In this document: piece by piece, positions 14,973 to 20,723 of the stretch
Layout of the letters: each line of letters begins with the position of its first letter
How positions within the stretch are numbered: position 1 is the first letter of the stretch
Origin: CAISIP01 sp031403955
GTDB lineage: Bacteria; Pseudomonadota; Gammaproteobacteria; Burkholderiales; Burkholderiaceae_C
NCBI GenBank assembly: GCA_031403955.1
Contig: JANNGR010000396.1
Coordinates: 1 to 20,723, forward strand
Direction: 5' to 3'
DNA: 20,723 nucleotides
The notes under the pieces: generated by a model
Seen by the model: only the letters and a program-made list of their open reading frames with translations
Database searches by the model: none
What the model was told of the DNA's origin: nothing
Program-made: the position numbers and the translations under genes

Positions 14973-15665
14973 TCAGAAGGGAATGTCATCGTCCATGTCA
15001 TCAAAGCTGGGCGTAGGTTTGGGCTTTGCTGGTGCAGCTACCGGTGGCGGTCTGGTCGGCGCGGCTACAGGAGCGAGTCGTGCTGGGGCTGGCTGGGCAG
15101 CAGGCAAGCTGGGCGCACCACCTTTGTAAATCGTGCTGAGGTTTGCTTGTGTGGCGATGACCCATTTACGCGCCGCCTCAGGGCCACCTTCATGGGCAAC
15201 CAAAAGTGAAGCCCAAGCCCGGCGCAACACCGGAAATACAACGTCTTCTAGCTTCGCCCAATCCCAAGTGCGATTGCCGTTATTGCGTTGCATGGCTGGG
15301 GACAGGAGCTGGCTATCGGTAAGCAACTTCCAACGCTCTTGCTCCTCGTGCGTCAGCAATTCGGGGAAATGAATCGCCAATCGGGCAAACCGCTCTGATT
15401 CGTCAACATCCCATAGGCTCTTTTCCATGTCCTTTAGCGAGACTGAATCGTCACCGTTGTAGCCTGAACCCTCGCGCAATGTCAGTTCACCGAAGCTCTG
15501 CTGTACCGCCCATTCAATGAAGCTTGAAAGCGTGCGTCGCTGCTTGCGCGCTGCCAAGTCCGCCAAGTAATTGAGTTGTGCGTCCATCCGTACTGTGACG
15601 ATCACAGAACGGGCCAGTTTGCCGCCACCACCCTTGCGCTTGCTTTCCGGTTTTTCTGCTGCCAT
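14973..15665 (-). CDS. Ribbon-helix-helix-like protein with an SSB-like acidic C-terminal tip
   Basis: Unrecognised protein of 230 residues. Residues 1-18 are basic. Residues 19-57 (RSVIVTVRMDAQLNYL... to EWAVQQSF) read as a strand followed by two helices, like a ribbon-helix-helix DNA-binding fold. Residues 60-182 look mostly helical with several tryptophans. Residues 183-220 form a flexible Pro/Ala-rich linker, and the protein ends SFDDMDDDIPF. That last stretch matches the tip of bacterial single-stranded DNA-binding protein (E. coli SSB ends DFDDDIPF), which docks RecQ, PriA, ExoI and other partners, and SSB also has a flexible linker before it. No OB fold is apparent. The ATG has an AAAGGA site upstream. 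It precedes int and could be its regulator or a factor that recruits host replication enzymes; both are inferences. Confidence 0.75.
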   Translation of the reverse strand: MAAEKPESKRKGGGGKLARSVIVTVRMDAQLNYLADLAARKQRRTLSSFIEWAVQQSFGELTLREGSGYNGDDSVSLKDMEKSLWDVDESERFARLAIHFPELLTHEEQERWKLLTDSQLLSPAMQRNNGNRTWDWAKLEDVVFPVLRRAWASLLVAHEGGPEAARKWVIATQANLSTIYKGGAPSLPAAQPAPARLAPVAAPTRPPPVAAPAKPKPTPSFDDMDDDIPF

Positions 15666-15679
15666 GTCGTGTCCTTTGG

Positions 15680-15706
15680 TTCACAGGTTCTATTACCTTC
15701 TGTGAA
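15680..15706. promoter_or_regulatory. Putative operator of the leftward promoter
   Basis: TTCACAG (15680-15686) and CTGTGAA (15700-15706) form a perfect 7-bp inverted repeat with a 13-bp spacer. They sit between the -10 box at 15707-15712 and the start codon of the ribbon-helix-helix gene at 15665. Binding there would block transcription initiation, so autoregulation by that protein is plausible, though unproven. Confidence 0.5.
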
Positions 15707-15735
15707 AGTATATCACTACAATAGTTCTTTGACAA
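15707..15735 (-). promoter_or_regulatory. Sigma-70-like promoter for the ribbon-helix-helix/int transcript
   Basis: Read on the minus strand, TTGTCA (15735-15730) and TATACT (15712-15707) are separated by exactly 17 bp and lie about 40 bp before the start codon at 15665. Both hexamers match the consensus in 5 of 6 positions, which makes it one of the best promoters in the window. Confidence 0.7.
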
Positions 15736-15765
15736 TCCATTACTTAATAAATTATTCTCGTAGTG
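15714..15765. repeat. CACTAC/GTAGTG inverted repeat flanking the divergent promoters
   Basis: CACTAC at 15714-15719 and GTAGTG at 15760-15765 bracket the shared promoter region symmetrically. Two regulator half-sites about four helical turns apart could control both directions, but 6-bp arms are short and this is speculative. Confidence 0.25.
15729..15758 (+). promoter_or_regulatory. Sigma-70-like promoter for the rightward operon
   Basis: TTGACA (15729-15734, perfect -35) is followed after 18 bp by TATTCT (15753-15758, 4 of 6 matches). Transcription would begin near 15765, about 25 bp before the alpA-like start. The -35 overlaps the -35 of the opposing promoter by 5 bp, so RNA polymerase can occupy only one direction at a time. 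Confidence 0.55.
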
Positions 15766-15789
15766 TCTTAACTTACACAGCAACAAATC

Positions 15790-16035
15790 ATGACGCAACC
15801 TCAAATCAAGTCCATCGAAGTAGTCACTTACCCGGACGGTCGCATGGATACTTGCAATACCTCGAAGTACACCGGCCTTTCTGACAAGACTTTGGCCATG
15901 ATGCGCTGCAACGGCAATGGCCCAAAGTTCATCAAACGCGGTCGCATCTTCTACTTTCAGGCCGATATTGACGACTGGATGAATGCCAACGGACGCATGA
16001 CCAGCACCGCCCAGGCCAAACACGCCGCTTCCTAA
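15790..16035 (+). CDS. AlpA/excisionase-like helix-turn-helix protein
   Basis: Basic protein of 81 residues with a MerR-type winged-helix pattern: SKYTGLSDKTLAMMR as helix-turn-helix, FIKRGRIFYFQADIDDWM as the wing and following helix. Such proteins in integrated elements are transcriptional activators (AlpA of P4-like elements) or excisionases that bend att DNA and steer integrase toward excision. It is the first gene of the rightward operon, divergent from the int transcript, the usual place for such a switch protein. No ribosome binding site is visible before the ATG, and the predicted leader is only about 25 nt. Activator and excisionase roles cannot be separated from sequence. Confidence 0.75.
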   Translation: MTQPQIKSIEVVTYPDGRMDTCNTSKYTGLSDKTLAMMRCNGNGPKFIKRGRIFYFQADIDDWMNANGRMTSTAQAKHAAS

Positions 16036-16065
16036 ATGGACCCAGCGGCCTAAGAGGAAGTAGCG

Positions 16066-16887
16066 ATGAACGACCTGATCGACCAATTCAGGCAGGGCAT
16101 TGCGGCGACGGGACTAACGCCGCCGACTGAAATCATTGCCGACGGCGCAATCCACCGGTTCAGCCCCAACGGCAAACCCACCCATAAAAACGGCTGGTAC
16201 ATGCTGCACACCGACGGCATCGCCGCAGGGGCATTTGGGGACTGGCGCGAGGGTTTTAAGCAAAACTGGTGCAGCAAGGCGGACACCTCCATGACCGAAG
16301 CGGAACGGTTTGCGAACCGTGAGCGAGTCAAGGCCATGCAGCGCCAGCGTGAAGACGACATGGCACAGCGCCAGCAATTGGCAGCAGCAGCCGCACTCAA
16401 GCGCTGGACGACAGCAACACCTTGCACCCAGCATGACTACCTGACCCGCAAAGGCATCCAGCCCCACGGCGCAAAGATTGAGGGCGACAAGCTTTTGATC
16501 CCGATGCGTGACCCAACAGGCGCGGTGCACAGCTTGCAGACCATCGCACCGGACGGCACCAAGATGTTTATGTCGGGCGGCCGGGTCAAAGGCTGTTACT
16601 TCGGTATCGGTAAACCCAGGGGCGCGCTGATCGTGTGCGAGGGATTCGCCACCGGCGCAAGCATCCACGAATGCACCGGCCATGCGGTCGCTGTCGCCTT
16701 CAATGCCGGAAATCTTGAGGCGGTCGCGGTGGCGCTGCGCACCAAGGACCCGGCCTTAAAAATCATCATCGCCGCTGACGACGACCACCAGACCCCCGGC
16801 AACCCTGGCATGACCAAAGCCACTGCAGCAGTGCAAGCAACGGGGGCCACCCTGGCCGTACCGGTGCTTAAGGCGACGGCAGCATGA
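16066..16887 (+). CDS. Toprim-domain primase-like replication protein
   Basis: Product of 273 residues. The N-terminal part (about 22-65) resembles the region before Toprim in phage and plasmid primases (IHRFSPNGKPTHKNGWYMLH...GAFGDWREG). A charged Gln/Arg-rich helix follows at about 76-112. The C-terminal Toprim domain (about 180-262) shows the catalytic glutamate in VCEGFATGASI (E192) and the acidic motif IIIAADDD (D238-D240). It probably makes primers for replication of the element together with the DUF3987 protein encoded next. A GAGGAAG ribosome binding site precedes the ATG. The stop overlaps the next start as ATGA. No N-terminal CHC2-type zinc motif is present, which fits element-encoded short primases. 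Confidence 0.82.
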   Translation: MNDLIDQFRQGIAATGLTPPTEIIADGAIHRFSPNGKPTHKNGWYMLHTDGIAAGAFGDWREGFKQNWCSKADTSMTEAERFANRERVKAMQRQREDDMAQRQQLAAAAALKRWTTATPCTQHDYLTRKGIQPHGAKIEGDKLLIPMRDPTGAVHSLQTIAPDGTKMFMSGGRVKGCYFGIGKPRGALIVCEGFATGASIHECTGHAVAVAFNAGNLEAVAVALRTKDPALKIIIAADDDHQTPGNPGMTKATAAVQATGATLAVPVLKATAA

Positions 16888-18521
16888 ACAACATGACCGA
16901 CTTCAACGACTTGCACCGATTGGCGGGGCCGGACGCGGTAAGGGAGTGCATTGATTCCGCTATCAATTCAGTAGCTGTTCCCGCACATTCCACGGAGGCT
17001 ATAGGCATAAATGATGTATGGCCTGACCCAACACAACTGCCCAATGCCTTACCGCCAGTGCAACCCTTTGATGCAGAGCTGTTGCCCGTGGCTTTGCGGG
17101 CCTGGGTGATGGACATTGCCCACTTGATGCAGTGCCCGCCAGACTTTCCAGCCGTGGGCGCAATTGCGGCGCTTTCGAGCCTGATCGGCGCACGCCACGT
17201 TATCCAGCCCAAAGCACGGGTTGACTGGCAAGTGGTGTCGAATCTTTGGGCGCTGATCGTGGGCAGGCCCGGCGTAATGAAGTCCCCCGCGCTGGGTGAA
17301 GTGATGAGGCCCTTGAACCGGCTGGAGGCCGATGAGCGGGAGTTGTGGCAGGCCGCGCATGACTCATGGGAGCTTGATTACAAGGTGTCCGCCATGCAGG
17401 ACGATGCCAACGAGAAAAAAGCCAAAGGCCATGCAGCCAAGGGCGAAACGGCAGCAGCACGGCAGTTGCTCGAACCGGGTGATACCCCGCCAGAACCCAT
17501 AGCGCGTAGCTACATCGAAAATGATGCCACGGTCGAAAAGCTGGGCGAAGTCTTGCAAGAAAACCCGTGGGGCTTGTTGGCGTATCGCGATGAACTCTAC
17601 AGCCTGTTGACCTCGCTGGACAAGCCCGGTCAAGAAGGTTCGAGAGGCTTCTATCTGCAAGGCTATGACGGCAATCAGGGTTACAAGTTTTCCCGAATCA
17701 TCCGTGGCACCACTTACATTCCTCGCGTCTGTCTGGCCATGCTGGGCGGCACCCAGCCGGGCAAGATTCATCAGTATGTGCGTGATGCAGTGGCTGGTGG
17801 CAGTGGCGATGATGGCTTGTTGCAGCGTTTTGGCTTGACCGTTTGGCCAGACATTGCAGGCGAATTCAAATACGTTGACCAGTGGCCTGACACGCCCGCA
17901 AAGCAGACCGCCTGGGCTGTATTTGAGCGGCTGGCACAGTTGCAGCCTGCCACCGATACCGAGGCCGTTGTCTGGCGCTTCAGCCCCGAGGCGCAAGCCT
18001 TGTTCATTGAATGGATAGTGCCGTTCGAGAACGAGATTCGTGGCGAAGATCTGCACCCGGCAATGGTTTCGCACCTGGCCAAGTACCGCAAACTCATTCC
18101 GGCGCTGGCGCTGATCTTTGCCTTGATTGACACTCCAGACAGCGGCGGCATCGTTCACGAAACTGAATTGGTTCGGGCGCTGGCCATGGGCGACTATCTG
18201 CGCAGCCACGCCAACCGGTTATATGCAGCGGCTGTGATCCCCGAGACCACCAACGCGGCAACGCTCCTGGCCAAGATCAAAAGCGGCAAGCTGGCTGACC
18301 GTGACGGCGTTCTGCTGGGCAGCTTCACGCCACGGCAGGTCTACCAGAAACACTGGGCCGGACTCGACACACCGGGCGCAGTGCGCAAGGCTGCCGACTT
18401 GCTGGTGGATTTTGACTATCTGCGCCCGGACTCAGTGCAGAGCAGTGACGCATTGGGCAGGGGCCGACCCAGTGACCGCTATTTGATTAACCCGGCGGTA
18501 TTCAAAGGCGGTGCCGTATGA
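16884..18521 (+). CDS. DUF3987 family ATPase/helicase-like replication protein
   Basis: Large 545-residue protein recognised as DUF3987-like. A Walker A-like GRPGVMKS (127-134) follows the hydrophobic strand LWALIV. A Walker B-like LLAYRDELYSLL (D236/E237 region) lies further on, and the C-terminal region LFIEWIVPFENEIRG...HLAKYRKLIPALALIFALID is typical of the family. Such proteins lie next to Toprim primases in prophages and satellites and are thought to be replicative helicases or ATPases; direct biochemistry is scarce. Start and stop both overlap their neighbours as ATGA, so the operon is translationally coupled. The C-terminus (about 460-540) has a winged-helix feel (FTPRQVYQKHW...VRKAADLLVDFDYLR), which could bind an origin; this is inferred. 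Confidence 0.85.
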   Translation: MNNMTDFNDLHRLAGPDAVRECIDSAINSVAVPAHSTEAIGINDVWPDPTQLPNALPPVQPFDAELLPVALRAWVMDIAHLMQCPPDFPAVGAIAALSSLIGARHVIQPKARVDWQVVSNLWALIVGRPGVMKSPALGEVMRPLNRLEADERELWQAAHDSWELDYKVSAMQDDANEKKAKGHAAKGETAAARQLLEPGDTPPEPIARSYIENDATVEKLGEVLQENPWGLLAYRDELYSLLTSLDKPGQEGSRGFYLQGYDGNQGYKFSRIIRGTTYIPRVCLAMLGGTQPGKIHQYVRDAVAGGSGDDGLLQRFGLTVWPDIAGEFKYVDQWPDTPAKQTAWAVFERLAQLQPATDTEAVVWRFSPEAQALFIEWIVPFENEIRGEDLHPAMVSHLAKYRKLIPALALIFALIDTPDSGGIVHETELVRALAMGDYLRSHANRLYAAAVIPETTNAATLLAKIKSGKLADRDGVLLGSFTPRQVYQKHWAGLDTPGAVRKAADLLVDFDYLRPDSVQSSDALGRGRPSDRYLINPAVFKGGAV

Positions 18522-19177
18522 GTTGGCTGGCACGGCTGAAAAGCGGTAAAGCGCCAGAGAAGGACGCTTCAAAAACTACAGAAACCATTTTTGTAGTTTC
18601 TGTAGCCCCTACTTTGGCATCTTTGCAGAAAACCGAGGGGGCAACCGTAGCGGCCAATGACCCGGCACCTACGCCCACGCCCACGCCCACATCGGCAATG
18701 GTTGACATTGGCACAGTCCGACCGCCGGGCCTTTCACCGTTGATGTTGGCCGCATCGCTGGCGCTGGATGCTTCCATCGTCGCGGCGGGCGCATTACCCG
18801 GTAGCGATCCTGATGCCCACTGCTGGCCGCATTCCACGGCCATGAACGGTACAGAGATTGATTTGTTCACTGCGCGCCTGAACCGGTTCACCGACCAGGG
18901 CTTGACCGTTACCGACGGGGAAGCGCTAGCCGACAAGCTGGTGGTTCGGGACCGCGAAGCCGACGACCGGCGGTTTTGCCTGGAGTGCAGGCACTTGTCT
19001 GGTTTTGGTCAGACAAGCTGGCGCTGTAGCAACTGGCAAGCCGCTGGTGTTGGCATTCGCTCGCGTGACTCGCAGTTGCCTGCCGATCTAGTCGTCCAAC
19101 TCCAGCGCTGTGACGGATTCATTGCGCACCCCACATCCACACCACAAGGAACCGGCGATGAGCACGACCACCACTGA
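18518..19177 (+). CDS. Element protein with a four-cysteine C-terminal module
   Basis: I cannot assign a function. The 219-residue product has a poorly conserved N-terminus with a PTPTPTPT run (51-58) encoded by tandem ACGCCC units. A middle block follows: DIGTVRPPGLSPLMLAASLALD. The C-terminal module (about 135-200), LADKLVVRDREADDRRFCLECRHL...WRCSNW...LPADLVVQLQRCDGF, has C154-x2-C157-x12-C170-x27-C198, which looks like a zinc site. Similar C-terminal modules occur in Burkholderiales prophages next to DUF3987 genes, as far as I recall. The start overlaps the upstream stop as ATGA. The stop lies 20 bp inside the next gene. An inverted repeat at 18576-18605 falls within its first 30 codons. 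Confidence 0.6.
   Translation: MSWLARLKSGKAPEKDASKTTETIFVVSVAPTLASLQKTEGATVAANDPAPTPTPTPTSAMVDIGTVRPPGLSPLMLAASLALDASIVAAGALPGSDPDAHCWPHSTAMNGTEIDLFTARLNRFTDQGLTVTDGEALADKLVVRDREADDRRFCLECRHLSGFGQTSWRCSNWQAAGVGIRSRDSQLPADLVVQLQRCDGFIAHPTSTPQGTGDEHDHH
18576..18605. repeat. 10-bp inverted repeat inside the start of the four-cysteine gene
   Basis: CTACAGAAAC (18576-18585) and GTTTCTGTAG (18596-18605) are perfect reverse complements around a 10-nt AT-rich spacer. The spacer ends TTGTA, so the first arm's CTACA can also pair with TGTAG at 18592-18596, giving two competing hairpins. It lies about 58 bp into the coding region. Confidence 0.5.
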
Positions 19178-19955
19178 CAAAACTGACGAAATAGCCGACG
19201 CCAATCCGCAACCCTACGAAGTGGTGCGCTTCAACGCCATGAAGCACGGCATCCTGAGCCGCTACACCGTGCTCAGCCACGAGAGCCATGCGGACTACGA
19301 AAGCCTGGTTAATTCGCTGATGGACGAACATCTGCCCGCTGGCGCGACCGAGCAGCATTTGATTGAGGAACTGGCCAGCGTGATCTGGCGCAAGCGCCGA
19401 GTGCTACAGGCCGAGGGTGCCACCATCAATAAGGGATTGAAGGAATCGGCGCGCAGTGCCAAGACCGTCATCCCGGCGGCGGCACCGTTTGAAACGGGGC
19501 TGTCTGGTGAAGGCACCGACATACGCGACCTAATGGATTTGAAACCGGAAGACGTCACCGAAAGCCAGCGCGCTGCACGCCATGACCTGGATGCCACCAA
19601 CAAGGCCAGCGCCATCCTGCGCAAAGGCGGCGACCGCGCCTATGACAAGGCCCTGCGCGCCCTGCTGCCCGATTCACGGGAGTGGTGGGAAAGTTATGTG
19701 GATGAAGAGGGATACGCCGCCAATGCTGAAGGCTTGGCCAGCTTTATTACCGAGCACCTTTCACCCCTGTGCTTCCAGCAGGAAAAAGAATCCCGCCACC
19801 ACGACGCGATCGTGAACCAAACAATTGGCGAAGGGCTGCAAGCCTACAGGCTGGAGAAGCTTTCGCGCTACGAAACGCATCTGGACCGCAAATTTGAACG
19901 CACTTTGGCCATGCTGATCAAACTGAAAGACCTCCGAGGCAGCCGCGCGGCGTAA
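19158..19955 (+). CDS. Conserved mobile-element protein of unknown function
   Basis: Product of 265 residues. The N-terminal block VVRFNAMKHGILSRYTVLSHESHADYESLVNSLM and the following helical ATEQHLIEELASVIWRKRRVLQAEGATI match a family I have seen in phages and integrated elements without a defined function. The rest is charged and helical, with WWESYVDEEG in the middle and a basic C-terminal helix (YRLEKLSRYETHLDRKFERTLAMLIKLKDL); no catalytic motif is evident. The ATG at 19158 was preferred over 19110 because AAGGA lies 7 nt upstream and the family motif begins soon after. It overlaps the previous gene by 20 bp. The next gene starts 137 bp later, and nothing clear was seen in that gap. Confidence 0.65.
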   Translation: MSTTTTDKTDEIADANPQPYEVVRFNAMKHGILSRYTVLSHESHADYESLVNSLMDEHLPAGATEQHLIEELASVIWRKRRVLQAEGATINKGLKESARSAKTVIPAAAPFETGLSGEGTDIRDLMDLKPEDVTESQRAARHDLDATNKASAILRKGGDRAYDKALRALLPDSREWWESYVDEEGYAANAEGLASFITEHLSPLCFQQEKESRHHDAIVNQTIGEGLQAYRLEKLSRYETHLDRKFERTLAMLIKLKDLRGSRAA

Positions 19956-20092
19956 AACATGCGTACTTTTCGACAGCACGCAAAACACCATGCACCCAAC
20001 AGCCATGCGGGTTACAGCCGGTTTATGCGAATCCTGGTGCTTGACGACCGCTTAACTTGCCAATTGATTTCGGCAAAAACCGGAGAATAAAA

Positions 20093-20697
20093 ATGGGTGG
20101 ACGCGGAAGTGGGCGGCGCAGCAGCTACAGCGGCAAGCCGGAGACCAGTGATTCCATGCCGCTGGACATTCGCAGGATCAGCCGTAAGGGCTTGCTGGTG
20201 CCGGGGAATAGCTTTAGCTGGCAGTGGCTGGTGAACGACCGTCAGGTGGCGGGCATCAGCATCCGGGTGTATTGGCAAAGCATGGTGCTGTCCTACCGCA
20301 TGAAGAGCACTGGCGAAGTAGTCGAGCAACGGGTGGAACGCAAACCTCACCCTGCCACCTGGGGGGCAAGCGCCACTGGTTCACCTGCTCACGGTGCGGC
20401 AAGCGGGTGGCAGTCCTCTACGCGCCAGGCCGGTACTTTGCCTGCCGCCAGTGCGGCGGGCTGGGCTACGCCACACAGAAAGAAGGCGCAGGGGACCGGG
20501 CATCCAGCCGTGCCGACAAGCTGCGCAAACGCCTGGGCTGGGAGGCTGGCATCTTGAATGGCGACGGCGGCAAGCCCAAAGGCATGCACTGGAAGACCTA
20601 CCAGCTGCTCAAGAAACACCACAATGCGTTGGTGCAGGTCAGCTTGCACGACATTGGCCGCAAGCTGGGTTTCCTGCACGAGTTGCTGGCGGGGTAA
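20093..20697 (+). pseudogene. Zinc-ribbon element protein, frameshifted
   Basis: Two adjoining frames together make one recognisable protein of about 200 residues. The first, from the ATG at 20093 after a GGAG site, reads MGGRGSGRRSSYSG...LDIRRISRKGLLVPGNSFSWQW...VEQRVERK. The second reads SPCHLGGKRHWFTCSRCGKRVAVLY...FACRQCGGLGYATQ...GWEAGILNG...PKGMHWKTY to a stop at 20695-20697. The paired CxxC motifs suggest a zinc ribbon. I know the layout (MGGRGSGR, then CHxGG, CxxC, CxxC, KPKGMHWKT) from conserved proteobacterial mobile-element proteins of unknown function. The switch needs one missing base between about 20336 and 20352, upstream of the G6 run at 20361-20366. A sequencing error cannot be excluded. 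Confidence 0.7.
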
Positions 20698-20723
20698 ATC
20701 TGTTTCGCATAATGCCACTGTTC

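Noticed and set aside
14059..15129. Long plus-strand open frame (356 codons) over the integrase and the 3' end of the ribbon-helix-helix gene
   Set aside because: It lies antisense to an integrase with a full catalytic set, has no family motifs and no convincing ribosome binding site. It is a by-product of high GC content.
17364..18209. Minus-strand open frame (281 codons) opposite the DUF3987 gene
   Set aside because: The opposite strand encodes recognised family blocks; this frame shows none and has no start signal.
18669..18691. Tandem ACGCCC units as a possible iteron array
   Set aside because: Only about three to four short units, in frame and encoding a Pro-Thr run, best explained as a low-complexity linker in the protein.
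20700..20723. TTTCGCATAA at the window end resembles the XerC arm of dif-like sites
   Set aside because: The following bases TGCCACTGTTC do not resemble the XerD arm and the sequence stops there; too little to call.
1..20723. CRISPR array, insertion sequence or toxin-antitoxin pair
   Set aside because: No regularly spaced direct repeats, transposase motifs or terminal inverted repeats were seen. The ribbon-helix-helix-like gene has no small toxin-like partner beside it.

Overview
The window is GC-rich DNA that looks like a betaproteobacterium of the order Burkholderiales, probably Comamonadaceae-like. That placement is inferred from protein style, the DUF934/cys gene order and the FdxA/FNR pair next to a tRNA-Asn; it was not tested by a search. 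Positions 1-13662 look like core chromosome. From 13663 to the end is the left part of an integrated mobile element whose right boundary lies outside the window.

Core region. On the left are dsbB (minus strand, disulfide-bond re-oxidation), yggX (iron trafficking and oxidative protection) and an mnmC-like gene whose FAD half is intact but whose methyltransferase half is shortened and has lost its motifs. A minus-strand gene for a double receiver-type response regulator without an output domain follows. Then come a ribokinase and a nucleoside hydrolase with overlapping stop and start codons, a salvage pair that would split ribonucleosides and phosphorylate the ribose.

Next is an assimilatory sulfur cluster: TSUP permease, cysI (sulfite reductase), a DUF934 gene, cysH (APS reductase), cysD and cysN (ATP sulfurylase). 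It is followed by the ferredoxin gene fdxA and a thioredoxin-reductase-like ferredoxin-NADP reductase gene. No cysC kinase is present, and CysH carries the four cysteines of the APS-type enzyme, so sulfate would go through APS straight to sulfite. In this sequence cysH is frameshifted at an A5 run. The catalytic ECGLH tail is displaced into another frame and the reading frame runs on into cysD.

Mobile element. A tRNA-Asn(GTT) gene with an encoded CCA and a strong terminator marks the insertion site. Leftward-facing genes are a tyrosine recombinase and, upstream of it, an unusual protein that joins a ribbon-helix-helix-like N-terminus to a Pro/Ala-rich linker and an SSB-like acidic tip (DDDIPF). 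From a compact divergent promoter, in which two opposing promoters share one -35 region, a rightward operon starts: AlpA/excisionase-like protein, Toprim primase-like protein, DUF3987 ATPase, a four-cysteine protein, a conserved element protein of unknown function, and a frameshifted zinc-ribbon protein. Most of these genes overlap by 4 to 20 bp. The int / alpA / primase / helicase order resembles P4-like and PICI-like satellites or small prophages. No capsid, terminase or conjugation gene is visible, so the class of element stays open.
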